A stretch of DNA of 64,000 nucleotides from CAWFQB01 sp965277875 (lineage in GTDB: Bacteria; Armatimonadota; Chthonomonadetes; Chthonomonadales; Chthonomonadaceae), in contig CBDIDV010000002.1 in assembly GCA_965277875.1 (NCBI GenBank), positions 4,588,001 through 4,652,000 on the forward strand. The letters run 5' to 3'. Below, piece by piece: positions 50,992-60,529 of the stretch; position 1 is the stretch's first letter, and every line of letters begins with the position of its first letter. The translations under genes were made by a program, and so were the position numbers. A model generated the notes under the pieces. It was not told the DNA's origin. It did no database searches and saw only the letters and a list, made by a program, of their open reading frames with translations.

Positions 50992-51996
50992 ATGAAGACA
51001 AACCGAATAGGACACACTCAGAGCGCGTTCACCTTGATCGAACTGCTCGTGGTCATCGCGATTATTTCGATTCTTGCAGCCATACTGTTCCCGGTCTTCG
51101 CGACCGTGCGCGAGTCGGCGCGGCAAAGCAGTACCATGACCAACATGCACACCGTCTATCTGGGCGCGCGACTGTACTATGAAGACGAGGGACACTATCC
51201 GAGTTCTCTGTTCGGCTACGCCGAAGGGCCAACGAACTTCCCACCAGGCCCTTCCAGCCCATCGGCCTACGTTCTCACATCGGGCAGCGCGACCAATGCA
51301 ACACCGATGGATCAGGCGACGGAGAACTTCGCCACTGCGGGGGGCAACGGAGTCCTCAATAAGGGCTATTTGTACCGCGAACAAGTCAAAGATTTTAACA
51401 CCTTCGTCAACTCCATCAATCCCGTCGCCAAGCAGCAGAACGGGAAGACACAGGTGACGTCTGTTATATACCCCACCACCCTGCCCGCGCTTGTGAGTGG
51501 CGGTACGCCTTCCGGCACAGTGAAATGGAATGACACAGCTCCCAGCGGAACCTGTCCCAAATCGCCTGACGCTGACTCACCCACCTTTAGCGGCTCATCC
51601 TACAACGGCATCCCCAAGATATACTATAAGATGGACAGCATGGACATCGGGCCGGCGCTGACAACCGACACCAACGGCAATGTCGTTCCCGTAATGAATG
51701 GAAACAATTTCGTCTACGAACTGCACTATTCGCCGGACTGGACAAAAGAGCGTTTCGATCCAACCAACAACTGTGACGAGCAGGTTATTGGCGGCGTCAA
51801 CAAAGCAATCGTGGCGCAGTTGAAGTACAAGAACCCGCCGACCGAGCGCACGGTTCTGACGTATATCACGGATCACGTCGCCTACAACAACAACAACAAG
51901 GTGCTGATCCTGCTGATGAGCGGCACGGCTCGGACAATGGACGCCAAGCAGGCTATCACGTCCACCAGCGGACACGTCCTGCCGCTCGGCTATTGA
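50992..51996 (+). CDS. Prepilin-like protein, paralog of the previous gene
   Basis: The protein has 334 residues from ATG 50992, GGGAG upstream. The signal is QSAFTLIELLVVIAIISIL, with Ala before Phe. FPVFATVRESARQSSTMTNM and ARLYYEDEGHYPSSLFGYAE show it shares ancestry with the gene at 49903; VLTYITDHVAYNNNNKVLIL near the end matches VVTWCSDHLLNAGSDKVILL there. The gap before it contains short GTCCGCAGGAC and GGCCGAAGGCC palindromes. Confidence 0.9.
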   Translation: MKTNRIGHTQSAFTLIELLVVIAIISILAAILFPVFATVRESARQSSTMTNMHTVYLGARLYYEDEGHYPSSLFGYAEGPTNFPPGPSSPSAYVLTSGSATNATPMDQATENFATAGGNGVLNKGYLYREQVKDFNTFVNSINPVAKQQNGKTQVTSVIYPTTLPALVSGGTPSGTVKWNDTAPSGTCPKSPDADSPTFSGSSYNGIPKIYYKMDSMDIGPALTTDTNGNVVPVMNGNNFVYELHYSPDWTKERFDPTNNCDEQVIGGVNKAIVAQLKYKNPPTERTVLTYITDHVAYNNNNKVLILLMSGTARTMDAKQAITSTSGHVLPLGY

Positions 51997-52042
51997 GATC
52001 CAGCCTCGATACGCAAACAGCCGTAAATCATGGAAATAAATG

Positions 52043-52078
52043 GGCGGGGAAGTCACGCAAAAGCAACACTTCCCCGCC
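52043..52078 (+). terminator. 11-bp hairpin after the second prepilin gene
   Basis: GGCGGGGAAGT (52043-52053) and ACTTCCCCGCC (52068-52078) are exact complements. The following T-run is absent; it may set the ratio of prepilin to minor-pilin transcripts. The gap 51997-52329 holds nothing else recognised. Confidence 0.5.
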
Positions 52079-52329
52079 TGCCTTATGTCACAATAACTCC
52101 GGTCGGTAAATATGCCGGCCATGTAGGTATGCGTCGAGCAAGTGGAACTCCCGCCTGCGTTGGCAGCAGGCACAGGGCGGGGCATCGGAACAAAGGTTTT
52201 CAAGCCGTCGTCGTAAACAGGAGGGTCATGCTTGACGCTCTCCTGCCCGTGTTCCTTTCCAGTTCGTTTTTCAGTCAGACTAAAACCATGAAATCACGAC
52301 AACAGAACCTTTACCAGAACAGGTTGATA

Positions 52330-54474
52330 ATGCCCGCCTCGACGCGTCCCCTGTCTGCGTTCCGCCGCCGCGCCTGTTATGGAGCGCGCGCCGGATTCTC
52401 GCTGCTTGAAGTCCTGGTGGTTCTGGTCGTGCTGCTCATCGGCATTCTGTCTATTTTGCAGTTGTTTCCCGGCGGCTTTCTGGTGATAGCGCGGACGGCG
52501 GAGCAGACGATGGCCGTGCAGCTTGCCGGTCAGCAGTTGGACGCGCAGCGCGCCCTGTCCGTGCAGCCCGACTACATCGTTCCGGGCCTGCCCGACAAAT
52601 CCGGCAACATCCACGAGATCTCCAGCATCCGACCTGACGACACCACGCAGGAAACGGACACGAGCATCGCCGATTACAGCAGCGGCAGTAAAAGCAACCC
52701 GGCCGATGTATTTACGCTGCCCGACAACTATCCCGGCTACTTCTTCTCCGACATCAACCGCCTGCGCTACATCAAGGGCGAGACCCTGCATGTGCCGGTC
52801 GCCAACCCGAACATCAAAAACAACAATTATCAGCCCATCGGCTCGTTCTACACGCTCCAATTTGGTCCGGCCTACAACTTCTTCAACTCCGATACGACGC
52901 AGAACCCGAACGGGTGCAGCGTCAAGGTGTACGGCGCGGCATTAGCGCGCACTATCCAGAGCAGCATCGCCACCCTGGATCAGCCCGACAGCCGCGCCCT
53001 GCTGCAAAACGACAACCAGTACGCCATTGACTACGTGAACCATCGCATCGCCTTTTTCCCCCGCGTGGGCAAAACAGGCGCAGCGCGCAGCCGGACGTTC
53101 AACATCACGCTCGATTACTATAACACGTCCTCCAATCCGCCCGTACTGATGCACCTGTCCGGGTCTATTCCCGTGCCGGATTTAGACGCCACTCTCGTGG
53201 CGTCGGGCGTGGCCCCGCAGGCTGTGTGGCAGGAGATTTTCCTCGCGGCCAACTTTCCGGGCATGACGCTGCCGAGCGTGACGGATCAGAGTAATATCCG
53301 CTCCGAAAGCGAAGATGTCAGCCGCCAGTTCAAGTTGATTACTATAGACAGCACCGGCGCGGCAGTATCGCCTCCTACTTTTATCGGCGCGGCGAACGGC
53401 CCGCAGTGGTCGGATGATCCCTATGAGTACGCGTGGTACAGCGCGCAGCAGGGTTCGCTCAACGCCAACCCCGGCACGCTGCTGTTCAATCCCAGCGGGC
53501 ATCTGTCGTTCGCGGTCAACAGCAATGTGAGCGACACGCAGACGCAGATCGCCGGACAGGCGTATGCCAACGCGCAGGCGCTCGTGGCCCGCATAGACTA
53601 TCTGGTTTACGACAATCATATCATCCGCGACCAGCGTACCATGCCCTCCGGCGGGCCGTACACCGTGAAGCTGACCCTGCCCAATGTGCTGACAAACGGC
53701 GATCTGCTTGACGACGCCAGTACCTTCAACGGCATTTTTCAGGGTTCCTCGACCGGAACCTCCGACGTTCTGGTGATTGACGCCAACGACGGCACGGAAC
53801 TTTGCGAGATACAGCAGGGCGCGGCGACGGGCAGCAGTATCCTGGGCGTGGACGCTCTGGACGCCACGGCGGGAACCATCACGTTCAAGACCACCTACAT
53901 GGACCCGAACAACAGCAATATCCGGGGCGTGGAAGATCTGAACCTGCAGGGCAGGCCGCTGCGGATCCTCTATCGGACGCAGAAGAACTGGGGCCAGCAG
54001 GTGCAAAAGGCCAGCAGCGTGTACGCGCCCGTCTCGGCCTCCGCTCAGGTGACATATACCACCTATTTTGTGGGCGACGGCACGGGCGGCAGCAGCAAGA
54101 CGCGCATCTACTTTGCGCCGTCCGAATCCGGTAAGACCGTCAACATCGGTGAATTCTACCTGATGACGGCCACGGGCAGCATCTTCGCGCCGTTCAAGAA
54201 CGAGACCTTTCAAATTCAGGACGACCGGGCGCAGTACGACGCCGTTGGCCTGCCGTTCATTGACATCACCACGACGCACATCAATTCCGACAGCGAACAT
54301 CTGGCAAACGGCGCGACCGGGCCGGAGCCGATCACGGGCTTTACGGCCAAGCCCACGGGCCGCGCGATCAACAGTGTGCGCGGATTGTCCATCAAGTCCC
54401 GCGTGATGTGGAAAAGCAGCAGCCGCTTCCGCACCATTGACCAGGACAGCATCCTGCCCACCGACCGCCTGTAA
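52330..54474 (+). CDS. Giant PilV-like minor pilin
   Basis: The protein has 714 residues from ATG 52330 (weak AGG upstream); ATG 52288 in the same frame is an alternative. RAGFSLLEVLVVLVVLLIGI then LSILQLFPGGFLVI is a PilV-type signal and helix. PilV proteins are normally under 200 residues; here a 650-residue Thr/Ser/Asn-rich extracellular region follows. SGKTVNIGEFYLMTATGSIF is near its end. It is the first of three consecutive giant minor-pilin genes. Confidence 0.82.
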   Translation: MPASTRPLSAFRRRACYGARAGFSLLEVLVVLVVLLIGILSILQLFPGGFLVIARTAEQTMAVQLAGQQLDAQRALSVQPDYIVPGLPDKSGNIHEISSIRPDDTTQETDTSIADYSSGSKSNPADVFTLPDNYPGYFFSDINRLRYIKGETLHVPVANPNIKNNNYQPIGSFYTLQFGPAYNFFNSDTTQNPNGCSVKVYGAALARTIQSSIATLDQPDSRALLQNDNQYAIDYVNHRIAFFPRVGKTGAARSRTFNITLDYYNTSSNPPVLMHLSGSIPVPDLDATLVASGVAPQAVWQEIFLAANFPGMTLPSVTDQSNIRSESEDVSRQFKLITIDSTGAAVSPPTFIGAANGPQWSDDPYEYAWYSAQQGSLNANPGTLLFNPSGHLSFAVNSNVSDTQTQIAGQAYANAQALVARIDYLVYDNHIIRDQRTMPSGGPYTVKLTLPNVLTNGDLLDDASTFNGIFQGSSTGTSDVLVIDANDGTELCEIQQGAATGSSILGVDALDATAGTITFKTTYMDPNNSNIRGVEDLNLQGRPLRILYRTQKNWGQQVQKASSVYAPVSASAQVTYTTYFVGDGTGGSSKTRIYFAPSESGKTVNIGEFYLMTATGSIFAPFKNETFQIQDDRAQYDAVGLPFIDITTTHINSDSEHLANGATGPEPITGFTAKPTGRAINSVRGLSIKSRVMWKSSSRFRTIDQDSILPTDRL

Positions 54475-54478
54475 AATG

Positions 54479-54517
54479 CCCTCACCCCCGGCCCCTGTCC
54501 CACGCGTGGGACAGGGG
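54479..54517. repeat. Short palindrome (CCCTCACCCCCGGCCCC type)
   Basis: CCCTCACCCCCGGCCCC then TGTCCCACGCGTGGGACAGG. It is a shorter relative of 46242-46388, directly after the PilV-like stop codon. Confidence 0.75.
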
Positions 54518-54575
54518 AGCAGTCAAGTGAGCGCGACACATTAACATCAAGAACCGTCTGGAACATAAACACGCC

Positions 54576-56924
54576 ATGACCGCAACGCAACCTGAAAATA
54601 TCGTTTCGCGCCCCGGCTTTGGGCTGCACCGCGTCCGCGCCGCGTTCACGCTGATCGAACTATTGGTCGTGATCGCGCTGACCGTGATCCTGTTTACCCT
54701 CGTCTTTGTGCCGCTGATTGACAGCCTTAACCTGACAAGCCGGGCCAGCACGCAGATCGAGGCGCAGGGTTCGGCGCGGGACGTGATGCGGCAGATACAG
54801 GCGGAACTGAGCGCGCCCGTATACGTGTACGACAACGGCGCGACCGGAACCAACCTGGGCGATCCCGATGGGCGCGTGAACCTGTGGATGTACGGGCAGT
54901 TCGCGCAGGGCGTGAACGATGACCCGACCACGGGCAGCGCGTATGTCGTGCCGCTGCGCTTCGGCATGGTAGAGTTTATCGAGGCCGCGAGCCAGTCGGA
55001 GCAGTCGAACAGCACGGCCTTCGATCCTACGACCGGCAAGCAGCTTCCGCCCACAGGTTCGCCCCTGAACGTCGCCCTGCCGCTTGTGCCGGGACGCACC
55101 ATAGTGCGCTACTTCGTCGGCCTGCGCGATAACACGTCCGCGAACACGACCGTGCAGGACGTGAACGGCAATACACTGTCAGGAATGCCGATTCGGGCAA
55201 ACGGCAACAACCCGGTCTATCACGGCTACGCCAACCAGTTCGATGACGCCACCAACGTTTCGCCGCGCCAGGACAACCGGACGACGCTATTCCGGGCCGA
55301 AGTACAGCCCTATATCGCCGATCCGAACAATCCCGGCAAGTTCATTCCCAACCTCGCGCTGTTCCACACATATACCACGGCGAACAACGCCCGAACAAAG
55401 GGCAGCGATCCTGCCGGCACACTGATACTGGACGACCCGAACTTTTTCTACGACAATACGCCGGTTCCCGCCGCGTATGTGCAGAACGGCGCACCCGGCG
55501 TCAACATCAACGGACGCGCTACGGTTCCGATGTGGGAATGCTGGCAGGCCGTGTCGCAGTCCCGCCTGCCGCTGAACAAGGCGGACGTGATCTCCCTGGA
55601 GCGCGACGACCGCAACGCCATCGTGTACCGTGACAAAAACGGCCTGCTGTCCACGGATACTACTAGCAATCCGCCGCCGCAGCCGCCCTATAATCCCGTG
55701 GTACGACCTCTGATCACCTTCACGCCGCAGTATGTCGAGAACGATCCGGGCATCGCTGCCAGCCTGGACAACAGCGGGGCCGAGACGCCGTACAGCGCAG
55801 CCACGCAGTACCGCTCGCAGTACCCGGAGTGGAGCCGCCCGTTCCGCGTCTTGGTCTACCGCTCGCCCGACGGCCAGCAGAACCCGCTCACGTACACAGA
55901 CGCAAGCGGCAAGCCGCTTGTATACGAGATGGATGACTTTGAACATCCCAACAGCGGCATCATGTATCAGCCGCCCACGCCAAACCCGACGCCCACCTAT
56001 GTGGGGCCGAACGTGGACGCGGCGGGCAACTGGGCCAGCACATTCCCGGCCAACTTCTTCGCCTTCAATGTGGACAACGACCGGGGGCTTGTCAACTTTG
56101 CGTTCCCGCATACCGTGCTGTTCCACGACAACCTGAACAACCCGAAGCCGATGTATTACAGTTCGGCCACGGTCAACGTGAAGATTGACTCTAGCAATGC
56201 CATCACGGGTGACGCATACAGCAAGCGGTTCTTGTGGCTGCACGACATTGACAACTCGGCGGGCCTGACGAACCCCGCAGGCGCGATTTCACCGCTCAAT
56301 CAGTTTTACGTAGACCCGACCATCAACGGGTGCGGCACGAACAAGCTGCCGCCGCAGTACAATGTCCGCATCGTACCCGGCAGCGAGCGCATCTATGGCC
56401 CCGATCAAAACCCCGGCGCGCACTATGGGTATCGGACGCAGTACACCCGCGTGTCGGCCACGGCGGGCCAGGTCGGACGCAACCAGTACAAAATCCTGTT
56501 CGAGAACGCCACGGGCGCGGAATGCCTGCGCGACAAGACCGATCCGCGCTTGCAGACCGGCTACGTGGAGTTCGACAGCCAGCCCGAAGCCGACCCCGGC
56601 GTCATCAACAGCACGGGTAACGCGTCCGCGAACATGGACCCGAACCTGGAAAACCCTGCCGGCGTGGGCAATGTCACGCCCGTATATCGCCAGCACAGCC
56701 TGCCCCAACTCAAGCAGTCGGGCGGCGCGAACGTGACCGCCGACCCGGTCGAGGTCTCGTACAGCTTCCAGATGAACCGGCCCAGCGATGTCGTAAAGAT
56801 AGATTATCTGACGCGCAGCATCATGAACGTCAACATGGAACTGCGCCTGTACGATCCGCGCTCGGCCCGTCCGCAGACAACGTCGCTGACCAGCAAGATC
56901 GCGGTACGGAACCTTCAGCGCTGA
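54576..56924 (+). CDS. Giant PilW-like minor pilin
   Basis: The protein has 782 residues. RVRAAFTLIELLVVIALTVI is a prepilin signal with Ala at -1, followed by LVFVPLIDSLNLTSRASTQI and EAQGSARDVMRQIQAELSAP, PilW-like. The rest is a long secreted region full of Asn, Thr, Pro and Gly, with no domain recognised (NGAPGVNINGRATVPMWECW and QPPTPNPTPTYVGPNVDAAG are examples). It lies between the PilV- and PilX-like genes in the classical pilV-pilW-pilX order. Confidence 0.82.
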   Translation: MTATQPENIVSRPGFGLHRVRAAFTLIELLVVIALTVILFTLVFVPLIDSLNLTSRASTQIEAQGSARDVMRQIQAELSAPVYVYDNGATGTNLGDPDGRVNLWMYGQFAQGVNDDPTTGSAYVVPLRFGMVEFIEAASQSEQSNSTAFDPTTGKQLPPTGSPLNVALPLVPGRTIVRYFVGLRDNTSANTTVQDVNGNTLSGMPIRANGNNPVYHGYANQFDDATNVSPRQDNRTTLFRAEVQPYIADPNNPGKFIPNLALFHTYTTANNARTKGSDPAGTLILDDPNFFYDNTPVPAAYVQNGAPGVNINGRATVPMWECWQAVSQSRLPLNKADVISLERDDRNAIVYRDKNGLLSTDTTSNPPPQPPYNPVVRPLITFTPQYVENDPGIAASLDNSGAETPYSAATQYRSQYPEWSRPFRVLVYRSPDGQQNPLTYTDASGKPLVYEMDDFEHPNSGIMYQPPTPNPTPTYVGPNVDAAGNWASTFPANFFAFNVDNDRGLVNFAFPHTVLFHDNLNNPKPMYYSSATVNVKIDSSNAITGDAYSKRFLWLHDIDNSAGLTNPAGAISPLNQFYVDPTINGCGTNKLPPQYNVRIVPGSERIYGPDQNPGAHYGYRTQYTRVSATAGQVGRNQYKILFENATGAECLRDKTDPRLQTGYVEFDSQPEADPGVINSTGNASANMDPNLENPAGVGNVTPVYRQHSLPQLKQSGGANVTADPVEVSYSFQMNRPSDVVKIDYLTRSIMNVNMELRLYDPRSARPQTTSLTSKIAVRNLQR

Positions 56925-56996
56925 TTCGTCGCCTAAACAAGTATTCACCCTTTTCCGTTGAAACGCTTCCATGTTCGTTCGCAGGAGCCTTGTTCC

Positions 56997-59900
56997 ATGC
57001 CTGAGATAATCCCGTCGCCTCGTCTCGCTCTAAGCGGACGCTATAATCGGCAAACGCGCGCCAACCGGGGGCAGACCCTGATCGTGGCCCTGGCCGTGCT
57101 GTTTATCCTGCTGTTCATCGGCGGCATCTTCGTCGTTAATGTGGCGCGGAACCTGAGCGACAGCGCGCGAGGCCGCGACACCGAGGACGCCCGCGCCCTG
57201 GCCGAAGCGGGCATCAAATACTGCGACAACGAACTCAATGGCAGCCTGGACGGCGCGGACTGGCGACCGCAGCCCAGTGCGCCCCAGGGGCCGAACAACG
57301 GCGCCAACGATCCCGACTATTTCTGGCTGCAGCGCGGCTTTACCCGCCTGCCGCTCAAGGGCGGACGCGCGCTTGTGCGCGTGTCCTACGATCCCGACCC
57401 GTCTAACCCGGTCGGGCAGGCCATCAAGATCGAAAGTGTCGGACGTACCGGGGAACTGGACCCGAAAGACCCTACCGTGTTCGTGCAGAACCAGGTCTCG
57501 CCCCGCCTGCGCCGCGAACTCATCGCGTACAAGCGCCTGGGCATCACGGACTATCTGCGCTTCATCACGGACAAGGACAAGCGCAACGGCGAGAACTATC
57601 TGGGCGTACCGTCCATCGGTCACTTTTTCCCAATGGTGTTCGGCAACCCGCTCATCGCCAACAACACGAACGGCGTCAGCAGCGGCGAAACCCTGTACGG
57701 CGGGCCGGTCTACTGCAATACCAACCTGAGCATTATCGGCGACGCGTACTTCTATGAGGGGCCGCGCGGTGCAACGAATGGCAGTCAGATCGAGGCCATT
57801 CACGTCGTCGGCAATTTGACGGCCAACCAGTTCACTGACCCCAGCCTATCGGCTACGGGCAATTACTCGTCCAACACAGCCACGCGCTTCAACATGAGCA
57901 AGCCGGTGCGTCAGGCATTCGTAAACGTGGACATCACGCAGGACCCGAACACATATACCGCGCCCGCCGCCCTTCCCGGAGGCCCCATCACGCCTACGCT
58001 GGATCAGAACCAGACCACAGCGAATTACGGCCCGAACAACGCGTTCAACACCTATAAAGATACGGTGCGCGACGGCAGCGCGGCGAGCGCGGCCAATGGC
58101 GCGACACGCGGCGTATCCCGCCTGAACCCGCCGAGCATTGACACGGACGTAAATGGCACGGGCAGCCTGCGTGTGCGGCAGTTGACCATGCAGTCGGGCT
58201 TCTGGCAGAACAGCAGCTTCAATACGGGGATGCACGGGTGGGGAACCGGCGTGTATGTAGATAATACTGGCGACCTGCAGGCCGAGACCCTGACACCCGG
58301 CATCACGGGCGGCTACTCCCTGCCCGCCGACTGGACGAACCCGAACGCGGGCTTCGCGCAAAGCGCGTGGCAGGGGCCGTACTATCGCCCGCCGGGGGTA
58401 CTCGTGGAACTGCTGGGCGACCGGATGCGCCTGACGCGCAGCGACGGCAAGCCGTTCTACAACTCCAACGGCGACCAGACCAACACACAGAACAACGGCA
58501 GCACGATTGAGATACCGTACAGCGACTATGACCGCTACCAGCTTACGCCCGTGGCCGGCCAGCCCCACGTTCCCCCGTTTCCACACGATGGCGACGAGCC
58601 GTTCAAGGCGGGAGCAGGCACAGACCCGCGCAGTTATGCCGACCCGAACAACAAAATGACGGTTGACCCGAACTCCTACGGCGTCAACATCGTCCTGTTT
58701 GCTGAGGGCAACATCCGCGTCAAGGGCGTGTACGGCACGATCACAGACACGACCAAGACGCCTCCCGTAACGCCTTCGCCGGGCGTGACCGGCTTTCTGG
58801 GCCGTGTCCATCTTACGCTGATCACGGGCGGCACGGCGTACATCGAGGGCAATGTTGTCAAGGGCGACGGCACGATTGCGGGCGCGGGTTCCGACCCGAT
58901 TTTGCAGCGCAATTCGACCTGTCAGATACTCGCCAAAGATTACGTGTGCGTCAACACGTCCATGTTCATGCAGCCGCAGAACCAGACAAATGTATGGAAC
59001 CGCGTCACGCCCGACGTAGATGCGTTCGCTACGGAGATCGGCCTGCCGCGCACCAATTACGACACGTCTTTTAGCAACGGCGTACCGCCGGACACCTATA
59101 CGACGCCCGCCAACAATGCGAACCCGACTCCCAGGCAGCTGCTGTTCCTGCGCCACACGGCAGTAGCTCCCGGCCCGACTGCCATAAACATGCTAATCAA
59201 CCCGGCGCAGGATAATGGACAGGGCATTACCGAGTATCTGTGGCCGTTTAACGCCACCAGACTGCCCACATACCCGCTGGGCAGCAACGTGGTCGCGACA
59301 GCCGACAACATCGGCGTTACGCCATTGTTTGAGCAGAAGACATTCCCCATAGACACCAGCACGGCCACAAATGCCGCCGCTTCGTACATCGGCTATCCGG
59401 GGTATGATAACCTGTTCCGTTTCCAGATTGACCAGTCGCAGCAGGCGGGCGCTGTCACGGGCATTTCGCTGACCTCGCTCCAGAGCTACCTGCTGGGCGC
59501 GGTCGCGGTCGCGCCGCTGGATATTCGCATCGAGGCTGGCCTTTACGCGCAGGACAAATCGTTCTTCATCATACCGGGCTATTCGTTCAACCCGGATAAG
59601 AACGACACCCGCGCCCACTTCATCGCATCGAGCAGCTCGCCCCTGGCCGGAGACGGTAATCGCGCCTCGTATAGCCCGACTGATAGCACTACAGGTCTTA
59701 ATAACGACCGTGATGCCAAAAACCGCTTTCCGTATGCCGATGAACCGCTCGATATACGTATTACGCTGTGCGGTGCGATTGCCGAAAACTACACGGCCAG
59801 CGTGGGCGCACAGGCGGCATGGCTGCAAAAGTGGGGTTATGTGCCTGCTACATTCGGTTCTTCGGCAACCCCGATACCCGACGATCATCTGAATGCCCGC

Positions 59901-60332
59901 GCGCCCGGACCGCAGACGACCGGCGTAGAACTGCCGCTCGGCTATGTCCCCGGCACGACCGTCAAGGATTATCGCTCGACATTGGAAAGCACAACGAACG
60001 TCAACGACTTTCTGCTGACCCGCGCCCTGACATTCGAGTACGATCCGGCCCTGGCGATGCCCTACTTCCACAGCACGGATACGGGTCTGACAACTCAATC
60101 TACCAACCCATTGATTGATAACCACAGAATCAGACTCGCCCGCGCCCTGCGTTGCATCAATCGCACGGTCACTTATGGCGACGTGACCAGCCCGCAGACG
60201 TGGACGTTCCGGCAGACCCTGCCGCCCATGCCGCGCCTGCCCCTCGGCCCCGACCTGATCTATTCCGGCGCGACCACGGACGGCCTGATCGGCGACAGCG
60301 CGACCGACACCGACGCGTATACCGCGCCTTAG
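56997..60332 (+). CDS. Giant PilX-like protein
   Basis: The protein has 1111 residues from ATG 56997 with AGGAG upstream. It has no prepilin motif, but after RANRGQTLIVALAVLFILLF and IGGIFVVNVARNLSDSARGR there is a TEDARALAEAGIKYCDNELN helix, as in PilX/PulK-like proteins. About 1000 further residues are secreted (NFGPNNAF-type Asn/Thr-rich text, VNIVLFAEGNIRVKGVYGTI). Its stop codon abuts the MITE-like element at 60333. In normal pili PilX is about 170 residues. Confidence 0.82.
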   Translation: MPEIIPSPRLALSGRYNRQTRANRGQTLIVALAVLFILLFIGGIFVVNVARNLSDSARGRDTEDARALAEAGIKYCDNELNGSLDGADWRPQPSAPQGPNNGANDPDYFWLQRGFTRLPLKGGRALVRVSYDPDPSNPVGQAIKIESVGRTGELDPKDPTVFVQNQVSPRLRRELIAYKRLGITDYLRFITDKDKRNGENYLGVPSIGHFFPMVFGNPLIANNTNGVSSGETLYGGPVYCNTNLSIIGDAYFYEGPRGATNGSQIEAIHVVGNLTANQFTDPSLSATGNYSSNTATRFNMSKPVRQAFVNVDITQDPNTYTAPAALPGGPITPTLDQNQTTANYGPNNAFNTYKDTVRDGSAASAANGATRGVSRLNPPSIDTDVNGTGSLRVRQLTMQSGFWQNSSFNTGMHGWGTGVYVDNTGDLQAETLTPGITGGYSLPADWTNPNAGFAQSAWQGPYYRPPGVLVELLGDRMRLTRSDGKPFYNSNGDQTNTQNNGSTIEIPYSDYDRYQLTPVAGQPHVPPFPHDGDEPFKAGAGTDPRSYADPNNKMTVDPNSYGVNIVLFAEGNIRVKGVYGTITDTTKTPPVTPSPGVTGFLGRVHLTLITGGTAYIEGNVVKGDGTIAGAGSDPILQRNSTCQILAKDYVCVNTSMFMQPQNQTNVWNRVTPDVDAFATEIGLPRTNYDTSFSNGVPPDTYTTPANNANPTPRQLLFLRHTAVAPGPTAINMLINPAQDNGQGITEYLWPFNATRLPTYPLGSNVVATADNIGVTPLFEQKTFPIDTSTATNAAASYIGYPGYDNLFRFQIDQSQQAGAVTGISLTSLQSYLLGAVAVAPLDIRIEAGLYAQDKSFFIIPGYSFNPDKNDTRAHFIASSSSPLAGDGNRASYSPTDSTTGLNNDRDAKNRFPYADEPLDIRITLCGAIAENYTASVGAQAAWLQKWGYVPATFGSSATPIPDDHLNARAPGPQTTGVELPLGYVPGTTVKDYRSTLESTTNVNDFLLTRALTFEYDPALAMPYFHSTDTGLTTQSTNPLIDNHRIRLARALRCINRTVTYGDVTSPQTWTFRQTLPPMPRLPLGPDLIYSGATTDGLIGDSATDTDAYTAP

Positions 60333-60483
60333 TCCGGCATATAAAATGCCGGATTGCTAGGCCTGCGGCCAACTGTCCGGTTGACGGAAGATGAACCTTG
60401 TGTGCAGGCTTGAACATGTGAACGTTTTGCAGTGGCGAGGCGGTTGGCCGCAGGCCTAGCAATCCGGCATTTTATATGCCGGA
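60333..60483. mobile_element. MITE-like element, 41-bp arms (copy 2)
   Basis: TCCGGCATATAAAATGCCGG and GCTAGGCCTGCGGCCAAC with an exact complement at the right end (to 60483). The arms equal those of 28693-28876 apart from a few bases, while the centre differs. It is 151 bp long and begins at the base after the stop codon of the PilX-like gene. Confidence 0.88.
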
Positions 60484-60529
60484 TACGAGTGGATAGAGTT
60501 TCGTGAGTATGGCAAGAGAGTGGACAACT

